Assembly: GCA_021160205.1 (NCBI GenBank)
Contig: JAGHCZ010000049.1
Span: 1-13,061 of the forward strand
Source: Nitrososphaerota archaeon
GTDB taxonomy: Archaea > Thermoproteota > Nitrososphaeria_A > Caldarchaeales > Wolframiiraptoraceae
Direction of reading: 5' to 3'
DNA length: 13,061 bases
Shown here: piece by piece, positions 1-6,218 of the stretch
How positions within the stretch are numbered: position 1 is the first letter of the stretch
Layout of the letters: every line of letters begins with the position of its first letter
Position numbers and translations under genes: made by a program
The notes under the pieces: model-generated
Told to the model about the DNA's origin: nothing
Databases searched by the model: none
What the model saw: the letters and a program-made list of their open reading frames with translations, nothing else

Positions 1-1152
1 ATAGGCATCAAGGTCTCGGAGAACATGGCGATCAAGAAGATCGCAGCCGCTAAGAAGCCTCACTTCGCTCCGCCGCCTCGCCCCCCAGCGAAGCCCGGAC
101 TTCCTAAGGTAACTGTTGTGAGCACCGGGGGAACGATCGCCAGCAGAATAGATTATAGGACCGGCGGAGTTAGGGCCGCTTTAACCGCTGAAGACCTCTT
201 ATCGATAGTTCCGGAGCTTTCGAGTTTAGCGGATCTAGATGCCGAGATCTTGTTCTCGCTTTTCAGCGAGGATTTGACCCCCCAGCATTGGGAGGAAATG
301 GCCAAAGAAGTTGACAGGCTGATTAGAAGAGGAGTCGACGGCGTGGTAATAGCGCATGGAACGGACACGATGGGTTATTCCGCGGCCGCCCTGAGCTTCG
401 CACTTCAGAAGCCTCCTATACCTGTAGTCTTCGTTGGAGCTCAGCGTTCATCAGATAGGCCTTCGAGCGATGCTGCGACGAATTTAATTGCGTCTGTAAG
501 GGTGGCTGGGCACGCTCCTTTCGCTGAAGTCTGTGTGGCCATGCATGCATGGCATTCGGACACGGTTATCGCGATTCATAGGGGAACTAGGGTGAGAAAG
601 TTTCATACAAGCAGTAGAAACGCGTTTAGATCCGTTAATACCGAGCCGATAGCTTATGTCGTTAATGGAGAAGTTAAGGTGAACGCGGAGAAACTTAACC
701 CGAGAAATTCGAAAGATTATAAATTCGATCCCGGCTTTTCTTCGGAGGCCGCATTAATCAAGTTTTATCCCGGAATGCCTCCAGATCTATTGGAACATTT
801 AGCGGAGAAAGGGTTCAGGGGAATGATTTTAGAGGGAACGGGCCTCGGACACGTGAGCACGAAGCTGATCCCAACGATCAGGCGATTGATCGATGAGGGA
901 ATATTTTTCGGAATGACATCACAATGCGTTTACGGCCGGGTAAACATGAGAGTATATGATACCGGACGAGATTTATTGAAGGCGGGAGTAGTTCCTCTAG
1001 ACGACATGCTTCCCGAAACCGCCTACGTTAAACTTTCTTGGAGCCTTGCCCGCGCGAGAGATTTAGATCAAGTCAAGGAATTGATGACGACTCCGATAGC
1101 AGGTGAACTGGGGGAAAGAAGTGTTCCCGTGAAAGATGAGGTGAGGCCATGA
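1..1152 (+). CDS. gatD: Glu-tRNA(Gln) amidotransferase subunit D (5' partial)
   Basis: GatD is the asparaginase-like glutaminase that releases ammonia for GatE to amidate Glu-tRNA(Gln) in the archaeal cytoplasm. The asparaginase motifs are visible: STGGTIAS at nt 121-144 with the catalytic Thr, and HGTDTM at nt 355-372 with the second Thr-Asp pair. The QRSSDRPSSDAATNL and KFHTSSRNAFRSVNTEP stretches are GatD-type. The frame is open to the first base of the window (IGIKVSEN before the Met at nt 25). Those residues look like the end of the small N-terminal barrel domain that separates GatD from plain asparaginases, so I treat the gene as truncated by the window edge and do not accept Met at 25 as the start. 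The stop overlaps the gatE start (ATGA). A plain L-asparaginase is excluded by the gatE neighbour and the GatD-type linker PPAKPGLPK. Confidence 0.95.
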   Translation: MGIKVSENMAIKKIAAAKKPHFAPPPRPPAKPGLPKVTVVSTGGTIASRIDYRTGGVRAALTAEDLLSIVPELSSLADLDAEILFSLFSEDLTPQHWEEMAKEVDRLIRRGVDGVVIAHGTDTMGYSAAALSFALQKPPIPVVFVGAQRSSDRPSSDAATNLIASVRVAGHAPFAEVCVAMHAWHSDTVIAIHRGTRVRKFHTSSRNAFRSVNTEPIAYVVNGEVKVNAEKLNPRNSKDYKFDPGFSSEAALIKFYPGMPPDLLEHLAEKGFRGMILEGTGLGHVSTKLIPTIRRLIDEGIFFGMTSQCVYGRVNMRVYDTGRDLLKAGVVPLDDMLPETAYVKLSWSLARARDLDQVKELMTTPIAGELGERSVPVKDEVRP

Positions 1153-3050
1153 AAATAGATTATAAATCGATTGGGCTAAAGGTGGGATTGGAAATTCACA
1201 GGCAGCTGGATACAGCTAGTAAGCTTTTCTGCGATTGCCCGACAAATCTAGTCGAAGGCGGCGAGGAAGTAGTCTTCGTCAGGTGGCTTAGAGAGGCTCA
1301 AAGCGAGCTCGGAGAAGTAGATCCAGCGGCAATTTTCGAGGCGAGGAAAAGGAAAAAAATCGTTTACCACGCCGATACCTTGAACACGTGCTTAGTCGAG
1401 ATGGATGAGGAGCCCCCCCACGATTTGAACAGAGAAGCGATAGAAGTTTCTTTGACCGCAGCCCTCCTAATGAAAGCGAAACCCGTGGACGAAATCCACG
1501 TGATGAGGAAAATAGTTATTGATGGATCTAATACTACGGGTTTTCAGCGAACCTGTGTCGTGGCTATGGATGGGGAAATAGAGGTGGATGGTAAGAGAAT
1601 TCCGATTCAGACGATTACTTTGGAAGAGGACGCGGCGAGGATAATGGAGCAGAAGCCTCATGAAATCCATTATGATTTGAGAAGGCTTGGAATACCTCTG
1701 ATCGAGGTCTCGACCGCTCCGGTAATCTTTTCTCCAAAGGAAGCGCACAGGGTAGCATATGCTATAGGCAGGATCTTGAGGGCGACTAGGAAAGTAAAGC
1801 GCGGAATCGGCACGGTGAGACAGGATCTTAACATTTCGATAAGTAATGGCGCCTTAGTCGAGATAAAGGGAGTCCAAGAGCTGGATCTGCTTCCTAAGGT
1901 TGTTGAGCTTGAAGTAGTTAGACAGCTTCACCTACTCAGGATAAGAGACGAGCTCAAGAGAAGAGGGGTAAATGAGAAAGATCTGAAGCGGGAGCCGGTG
2001 AAAGATGTGACAAAAATTTTCTCAAGAACGAAATCAAAGATCCTCAAAAAGAAAATTCAACAAGGCGGAGTAATCCTAGCGCTCAGGCTAAAAGGCTTCG
2101 GCGGCCTCCTCGGATTGGAAGCGGCTCCAGGGATCAGGCTCGGCGCGGAGTTCGCTGGAAGGGCTAGAGCATGGTCGGAGGTTGAGGGGATCTTTCACAC
2201 CGATGAGCTTCCTGGCTACGGGATTACACGAGAAGAGGTGGAGGAGCTGAGGAAGACCATGGAAGCAGGCAGCCATGATGCGGTGGTATTCGTCGCGGCG
2301 GAGCAGGCTAGAGCTGAAGATGCATTAGAAAGAATCAGAGAGCGCGCGATAGAAGCATTACGCGGAGTTCCCTCAGAGACCCGGGGGGCCAGACCTGATG
2401 GAACGACCGTATATCTCCGTCCAAGACCTGGAGCCGCCAGAATGTATCCAGAAACCGATATCCCGCCCTATCCCATCTCGGAGGAATATATAGAGGAGCT
2501 GAGGAAAAGGCTTCCGCCGACTCTCGATGAAGTCGCCGAAGAGCTTTCAAGGAAATATAAATTGAGCGGCCATATGGCGGACGAGCTGATCGACTCGGAG
2601 AGAGTGGAGTTATTTGAGAAGGCCGTGACCGAGACCTCGATTCAGCCGTCGGTCATCGCGTCGATACTGACCGAGCACATGAAGAGCTTGAGAAGAGAGG
2701 GAGTAGCCGTAGAAAAGATCCGAGATGGCGACCTAATCGAGCTCTTTAAGGCGATCGCTGGAGGGGAAATCGCGAAAGAAGCGGCTCCCGAAGTGATCAG
2801 GTGGTTGGCGGAGAACCCGGGGAAGAGCGTGAGGGAAGCGATTGAGGCGCTGGAGCTAAAGCCCGTGAAAATGGAGGAGATCGAGGCAAAGATCAGGTCG
2901 TTGGCGGAGAAGCATAGGGACCTCATCGAGAGCAATCCGAGGAAGGCCGCGTCGATTCTCATGGGAGAGCTCATGAAGACCTATAGGGGGAGAGTTGACG
3001 GCGCGAAGCTCTATCAAATGGTGATCCAAGCAATCCGCGGCCAGGCCTGA
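1149..3050 (+). CDS. gatE: Glu-tRNA(Gln) amidotransferase subunit E
   Basis: GatE is the kinase/amidotransferase subunit that activates Glu-tRNA(Gln) and receives ammonia from GatD. The 633 residues match the family's usual size. The N-terminal catalytic cradle starts at GLKVGLEIHRQLDT (residues 9-22), has a CxC pair (C28, C30) in the metal-site region, and continues through VRQDLNISIS and the EIKGVQELDLL signature. A GatE-specific insertion related to the bacterial AspRS GAD domain occupies roughly residues 280-420. A helical, YqeY-like tRNA-binding tail ends the protein, including the conserved GELMKTYRGRVDGAKL segment near the C terminus. The start ATG is preceded by GAGGTGA (1138-1144), four bases upstream, and overlaps the gatD stop by 4 nt, indicating translational coupling. 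The insertion distinguishes it from bacterial-type GatB. Confidence 0.96.
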   Translation: MKIDYKSIGLKVGLEIHRQLDTASKLFCDCPTNLVEGGEEVVFVRWLREAQSELGEVDPAAIFEARKRKKIVYHADTLNTCLVEMDEEPPHDLNREAIEVSLTAALLMKAKPVDEIHVMRKIVIDGSNTTGFQRTCVVAMDGEIEVDGKRIPIQTITLEEDAARIMEQKPHEIHYDLRRLGIPLIEVSTAPVIFSPKEAHRVAYAIGRILRATRKVKRGIGTVRQDLNISISNGALVEIKGVQELDLLPKVVELEVVRQLHLLRIRDELKRRGVNEKDLKREPVKDVTKIFSRTKSKILKKKIQQGGVILALRLKGFGGLLGLEAAPGIRLGAEFAGRARAWSEVEGIFHTDELPGYGITREEVEELRKTMEAGSHDAVVFVAAEQARAEDALERIRERAIEALRGVPSETRGARPDGTTVYLRPRPGAARMYPETDIPPYPISEEYIEELRKRLPPTLDEVAEELSRKYKLSGHMADELIDSERVELFEKAVTETSIQPSVIASILTEHMKSLRREGVAVEKIRDGDLIELFKAIAGGEIAKEAAPEVIRWLAENPGKSVREAIEALELKPVKMEEIEAKIRSLAEKHRDLIESNPRKAASILMGELMKTYRGRVDGAKLYQMVIQAIRGQA

Positions 3051-3064
3051 AATTAGAAGACGTT

Positions 3065-3078
3065 GTTCCCGGAGGAAC
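3065..3078 (+). other. small hairpin downstream of gatE
   Basis: GTTCC-CGGA-GGAAC forms a perfect 5-bp stem with a tetraloop, 14 nt after the gatE stop. It lies in the 139-nt gap before the next promoter. No T-run follows, so it is not a clear terminator; it could be a processing or 3'-end stability element. Weak support. Confidence 0.25.
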
Positions 3079-3148
3079 GCGATAATCGACGTGCAGAATT
3101 TGTGCAAAACGGAGAAGTAATATGATACTTTCGGCTCGGTCAAGAAGC

Positions 3149-3155
3149 TTTATAA
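3149..3155 (+). promoter_or_regulatory. TATA box for the A-B-C operon
   Basis: TTTATAA lies about 38 bases before the ATG at 3190. With the usual archaeal distance of about 26 nt from the TATA centre, transcription would start near 3178 and give a leader of about a dozen bases. The rest of the 3051-3189 gap shows no gene. Position and sequence fit an archaeal box A; the start site itself is inferred. Confidence 0.6.
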
Positions 3156-3189
3156 CGGGCTTTTCTCGAATTGAGACCTGAGAGCACAA

Positions 3190-3660
3190 ATGTCATACAA
3201 AATAAAATTGAGGTCAGAGGGTTTTGAGCTTGAAATAGAGGGAGATAAGGAGTTCATAGAATCCAAGCTTTCGGACCTCAATTGGCTGGATGAGATCCTG
3301 TGCAAGGTAAACTCGATCCAAGGCTCAGCCGAGGCCGAGAAGCTGCCTAAAGGGAAAAAGCCATCCTTCATGGAGTTCGCGAACCTCGTGAACCCCAAAA
3401 CGAACGGCGAGAAGTTCTTGACGATAGCCTATTACTTTTACAAGTGGGAAGGCAGGGACATCACCTATGAAGATGTAGAAAACTTCTACAAGCATGCTAG
3501 ATGGCCTATGCCCGGAAACGTGAGAGACGTCATGTCGAACTTGATCCGCGACGGCCACATGGAGGACGCGGGTAAAATCAACGATAGAAAGGCGTTTAGA
3601 ATACTCCAGAAGGGGATAAAATTCGTCGAAGAAGCCGTTCGAAGAGGTGGTGCGGTCTGA
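3190..3660 (+). CDS. uncharacterised winged-helix-like protein A (beta-module N terminus)
   Basis: A 156-residue protein of unknown function. Residues 1-38 form a short charged module (MSYKIKLRSEGFELEIEG followed by a helix) shared in style with the next three genes. Residues 41-58 are a polar, Lys/Glu/Pro-rich linker. Residues 60-150 look like a winged-helix/HTH domain: a hydrophobic helix FLTIAYYFY, then ITYEDVENFYKHARW, a P-GNVRDVMSNLIRDGHM recognition-like helix and RKAFRI-KGIKFVEE. From memory, this C-terminal pattern recurs in many unannotated archaeal proteins, often described only as hypothetical; I have no name for it. There is no signal peptide or membrane segment. It is first in an operon: its stop overlaps the proposed CTG start of gene B. 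A DNA-binding or adaptor role is inference. Confidence 0.85.
   Translation: MSYKIKLRSEGFELEIEGDKEFIESKLSDLNWLDEILCKVNSIQGSAEAEKLPKGKKPSFMEFANLVNPKTNGEKFLTIAYYFYKWEGRDITYEDVENFYKHARWPMPGNVRDVMSNLIRDGHMEDAGKINDRKAFRILQKGIKFVEEAVRRGGAV
3645..3650 (+). promoter_or_regulatory. ribosome binding site deciding the CTG start of gene B
   Basis: GAGGTG, complementary to the archaeal 16S 3' end (ACCTCC type), lies inside the 3' end of gene A, six bases before CTG 3657. It is a normally placed SD for a start at 3657 and about 93 nt away from the only conventional downstream candidate, GTG 3744. Confidence 0.55.
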
Positions 3661-4127
3661 GCGAAAACAGGCTTAAAGTCGTAATAAAACACGATGAAAC
3701 CGAGGTCGCGTTCGAGGGACGCTACGAGGAAGTTTGGAAAAGCGTGAACAAGTATTTCTCCGAAACGTATCCATCCATCGAGGCGGTGAAAAAGCTCACC
3801 GGAGCCATAGATGTAAGCGACCTCGTAGAAAAATTGAAAGGGCTGGTCGAGATAAGAGAGGGCAAGATAAGCATCCTCGGCGAAATGGACGCGAAGAGGA
3901 AGATAATCCTATGTCTAGCCGCCGCCCACGTCGGCAAAGCATTAGGTTTATTCGATAAAGATAGGCTTCCTCCGAAAGAAATCGCCGCATATACGAGCCT
4001 AGATGAAAGAGATACTCGAGCGAGGCTAAGCGAGCTCAGGAAAGCCGGCTTGGTGATTAAGTATGCTGAAGGATTATATGGATTCACGCCGAAATCATTA
4101 GACGAATTGTTTGGTGAGAAGAGATGA
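3657..4127 (+). CDS. uncharacterised winged-helix-like protein B, probable CTG start
   Basis: Unknown function, 156 residues if read from CTG 3657. The first conventional start in frame is GTG 3744, but the 29 codons before it are open and align without gaps to the start of gene C: KVVIK at residues 7-11 of both, F19, G21 and V26, with 10 identities over residues 2-29. A CTG start also gives a CTGA 4-nt overlap with gene A, mirroring the ATGA overlap between B and C, and has a GAGGTG SD six bases upstream. Domains: beta-hairpin/helix module 5-38, helical linker with DVSDLVEKL (52-60), then a winged-helix-like part with IILCLAAAHVGKALG (83-97), PPKEIAAYTSLDERDTRARLSELRKAGLV (105-133) and a short wing to F143. 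The same architecture as C suggests an old tandem duplication. A transcription-regulator-like or DNA-bound accessory role is inference. Confidence 0.75.
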   Translation: MSENRLKVVIKHDETEVAFEGRYEEVWKSVNKYFSETYPSIEAVKKLTGAIDVSDLVEKLKGLVEIREGKISILGEMDAKRKIILCLAAAHVGKALGLFDKDRLPPKEIAAYTSLDERDTRARLSELRKAGLVIKYAEGLYGFTPKSLDELFGEKR

Positions 4128-4648
4128 GCCTAGAAGAGCATAAGGTCGTGATCAAGTACGGCGATATCGAAGCCGAGTTCTCCGGATCCCCCGACGCCGT
4201 CTACCGCCAAATAGTCTCCTTCATGGAGAAAACCCTTCCAACCTACTCGCTTGCAAAGAAGATCATGTTCAGCATGGATCTCAAAGATCTCCTCGAGATA
4301 TTCAGCGAAATATTCGCCTATGATGAACAGGAGGGGCTGTTTTTCAAGATGAGCCTCGGCGAGCTGAAATCTGTTTCAGACGCCATCCTCTTCATGGCCC
4401 TGAGAAAGCACTTGGAATACAAGCTCGGAAGAATTGAAAGCGCCACGATAAGCTCCGCCGAGCTCGAGGCAAGTCTACCGGCTAAGAAGAAGACTATCTT
4501 GAACAACTTGACAAAGCTCGTTCAGGCCGAGCTCCTGCGAAGGCTCAATAGAGGAGACTACTCGATAACAAGCCTCGGAATAAAACACCTGGCCGACAAG
4601 TACTCAAAGCAGGCTTCAGGCGAGACTGAAACTGAAGCTAGAACCTGA
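4124..4648 (+). CDS. uncharacterised winged-helix-like protein C
   Basis: A 174-residue protein of unknown function, paralogous to B. The N-terminal module is HKVVIKYGDIEAEFSGSPDAVY (6-27) followed by a helix. A helical segment with DLKDLLEIFSEIF (52-64) corresponds to DVSDLVEKL of B. The C-terminal half resembles a winged helix: AILFMALRKHLEYKLG, then ISSAELEASLPAKKKTILNNLTKLVQAELL and a wing ending in YSITSLGIKHL, typical of archaeal wHTH proteins. The tail is Glu/Thr-rich. ATG overlaps the B stop by 4 nt (ATGA) and has GGTGA at 4113-4117, six bases upstream. It ends 8 nt from the stop of the oppositely oriented gene D. No catalytic motif is visible. Confidence 0.85.
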   Translation: MSLEEHKVVIKYGDIEAEFSGSPDAVYRQIVSFMEKTLPTYSLAKKIMFSMDLKDLLEIFSEIFAYDEQEGLFFKMSLGELKSVSDAILFMALRKHLEYKLGRIESATISSAELEASLPAKKKTILNNLTKLVQAELLRRLNRGDYSITSLGIKHLADKYSKQASGETETEART

Positions 4649-4656
4649 TAGGGGCC

Positions 4657-5097
4657 TCACGGGGAACTTTGACTCGTAGAAGGGCTCGCTGCTTTGCGGT
4701 AGGTATAGCGTCTCGGAGCACCCTCCCTTATTAGACTTCTCTCCCTAACGAGATCGAGTAAGCTGTGCGACACGGCGGTGGGGTCGTAGTGATACCCTCT
4801 CTTGGCCAATTCTTGAACAACCTCGGAAAGAGCTCTAGCCTCGTCAAACCACCCCTCCTCGATAAGCCCCCTCAACAGGCCGGAGCAGGTCGGGGTTGGC
4901 TTTCTCCCAGCCTTTTTCTCTTTAGCGCCTCTTTCTTGAAGCATTCTCGCAGCCTCGGCGCCGAGCTGTGGATAAACCGACTTCAAGGCGGATACGGCGT
5001 TTCTCACGGCTTCTTCGAGCTTGTCTGGGGGAGCCTCCACCCTAACCGTTGCGGGCCCGATCACCACCTCGACCTTGATCTTCTCTTCCTTGCTCAT
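4657..5097 (-). CDS. uncharacterised winged-helix-like protein D
   Basis: A 146-residue protein on the minus strand. It opens like A, B and C: MSKEEKIKVEVVIGPATVRVEAPPDKLEEAV gives two short strands and a helix (residues 6-40). A basic linker (AKEKKAGRKPTPT, 58-70) leads to a helical domain, LLRGLIEEGWFDEARALSEVVQELAKRGYHY, then DPTAVSHSLLDLVRERSLIREG and the RRYTYRK wing. This is the pattern of small archaeal winged-helix proteins. It lies convergent to C (8-nt gap) and divergent from nurA, sharing a 71-nt control region with a single TATA box and a perfect 17-nt palindrome. With TATA at 5125-5131 its transcript would begin only a few bases before the ATG, so it is probably near-leaderless. 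An autoregulatory role is inferred from position only. Confidence 0.82.
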   Translation of the reverse strand: MSKEEKIKVEVVIGPATVRVEAPPDKLEEAVRNAVSALKSVYPQLGAEAARMLQERGAKEKKAGRKPTPTCSGLLRGLIEEGWFDEARALSEVVQELAKRGYHYDPTAVSHSLLDLVRERSLIREGAPRRYTYRKAASPSTSQSSP

Positions 5098-5105
5098 TTC
5101 GGATC

Positions 5106-5122
5106 TTGCTCAAGTTGAGCAA
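5106..5122. promoter_or_regulatory. perfect 17-nt palindrome, candidate operator between gene D and nurA
   Basis: TTGCTCAA-G-TTGAGCAA has 8-bp arms around one central base. It abuts the TATA box at 5125-5131. It covers the space between TATA and the predicted start of gene D, and the BRE side of the nurA promoter. Archaeal repressors commonly bind such positions. The binding protein is unknown; gene D itself is the nearest candidate. Confidence 0.6.
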
Positions 5123-5124
5123 CA

Positions 5125-5131
5125 TTTATAA
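5125..5131. promoter_or_regulatory. TATA box apparently shared by gene D (-) and nurA (+)
   Basis: TTTATAA contains the symmetric TTATAA and is the only good box A in the 71 nt between the two divergent genes. On the plus strand it predicts a start near 5154, just at the nurA SD. On the minus strand it predicts a start near 5103, a few bases before the ATG of gene D. Whether one or both directions are used cannot be told from sequence. Confidence 0.55.
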
Positions 5132-5153
5132 GCACAGGAAAGCCATTAAGAAT

Positions 5154-5159
5154 GGGTGA
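5154..5159 (+). promoter_or_regulatory. nurA ribosome binding site
   Basis: GGGTGA lies 9 nt before GTG 5169 and supports that start. The ATG at 5152 and GTG at 5156 are out of frame, and an in-frame TGA at 5157-5159 prevents a longer protein. Confidence 0.5.
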
Positions 5160-5168
5160 ATCCGCGGC

Positions 5169-6218
5169 GTGCAACGACTCGAACAACCCACCGTAGAAGG
5201 CTTCAACACGCTCTTTAAATCTTTCCTAGAAGCGGGAATGCGGAGCCTATCCGACGTTAAAGGGCTCTTCTTGACCCCTGATTCAAGCGAAGATCTTGTT
5301 CAAGATGATTGGGGGCCCGAGCTCGTTAAGCAGGTTCGAGAAATGGAAGTTAGGGCCTTGGAGATCTCTCTTGAGGACGCTGCTCCGAGGCAAGTTGTGG
5401 CCATAGATACTTCTTCGGTGATAGTGGCCGCCGGGCATAGGGGCGTCGTGGCCGCCGTCAGGGGGGGCTTGGCTATTCGAAACCACTTCGGGGTAAAGAT
5501 TGAGAGAATTGGCCCGTTTATAGCGTATATAACTCACGACAACATGGCCGAGGTCTTGGCCTCGATTCCTGGAGGAGCCGTTTCCCTGGATTACTGCATG
5601 ATGGATTATAAGCTCGATGGATCGATTCAAAAAGTGCTGGCCGGATTGCTTGAGAAAAAGCTTCAAGAATACGTCGCCGAGAAATACGAAAACAGCATAT
5701 TACTCTTCGACGGCTCTCTTTCAGCGGGCCCGCTCGACAACCCGCTCTGGCTCGTTTCAAGAATTTTGGAAAAGGCCGCGCCCAAAGGAAATGACATCCT
5801 CGCGTTCTCCAAAACGAGCGTTCTCCAGTTTTGGAGCAACATCCTCACAGATACCGCGCTTGGAGTTCGCCCTCCCTACATAGTAGATATGACTTGGGCG
5901 ATCAAGAAAATAGAGATGTGGGTAAAGGTTCTGGGGGATACCTACCTGGCGAAGCTAAGCGGAGGAGCAAATGCTTTCAGGCTGGATGTATCGACTAAGA
6001 GAAGGGTTGAGGAAGTTTTAGCAAGCCTGCTTCGAAGCGATTCGCTGATCCACGGCTATCCTGAACTCCTAGTCCTCGCTCACGATTACTGCACCTTCAC
6101 GAAGATAGACCTCATCGCAATTCAATCAATACTCAGAAAACGTGGAATCGAGTTCTTCGAGGCTTCTTCGATACGAAATATGCTCTTCAATCCTCTAGAT
6201 GGAGAGTGGAAAAGATGA
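5169..6218 (+). CDS. nurA: NurA-family 5'-3' nuclease
   Basis: NurA is the Mn-dependent nuclease that works with HerA (and, in most archaea, Mre11-Rad50) to resect DNA ends for homologous recombination. The 349 residues contain the family signatures in order: VVAIDTSSVIVAAG with metal-binding D80 near the start of the RNase H-like core; LLFDGSL with D181; and the C-terminal GYPELLVLAHDYC with H305. The first motif reads DTSS where DGSS is common, a mild variation. The N-terminal 60 residues are helical. GTG start, SD GGGTGA 9 nt upstream. It overlaps herA by ATGA, as expected for the stoichiometric pair. Mre11 and Rad50 are not in this window; the upstream neighbours are instead the four small module proteins. 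The RNase H-like fold and motif order make another nuclease family unlikely. Confidence 0.9.
   Translation: MQRLEQPTVEGFNTLFKSFLEAGMRSLSDVKGLFLTPDSSEDLVQDDWGPELVKQVREMEVRALEISLEDAAPRQVVAIDTSSVIVAAGHRGVVAAVRGGLAIRNHFGVKIERIGPFIAYITHDNMAEVLASIPGGAVSLDYCMMDYKLDGSIQKVLAGLLEKKLQEYVAEKYENSILLFDGSLSAGPLDNPLWLVSRILEKAAPKGNDILAFSKTSVLQFWSNILTDTALGVRPPYIVDMTWAIKKIEMWVKVLGDTYLAKLSGGANAFRLDVSTKRRVEEVLASLLRSDSLIHGYPELLVLAHDYCTFTKIDLIAIQSILRKRGIEFFEASSIRNMLFNPLDGEWKR

Noticed and set aside
25..27. ATG at 25 as the start of GatD
   Set aside because: The frame is open to base 1 and the upstream residues (IGIKVSEN) fit the end of the GatD N-terminal barrel, so the gene runs off the window.
2088..2974. Minus-strand open frames opposite gatE (60-110 codons)
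   Set aside because: They lie within a strongly conserved plus-strand gene, have low-complexity composition and no recognisable motif; they are shadows.
3640..3662. Programmed -1 frameshift fusing genes A and B
   Set aside because: The frames are compatible with it, but no slippery heptamer is seen at the junction, and an SD plus 4-nt overlap explains the arrangement by re-initiation.
3744..3746. GTG 3744 as the start of gene B
   Set aside because: It would remove the N-terminal module that aligns with gene C and would leave an 83-nt gap to gene A without a good SD; CTG 3657 fits better.
6206..6208. GTG 6206 as the start of herA
   Set aside because: It would overlap the probable SD; ATG 6215 gives the usual ATGA overlap with nurA.
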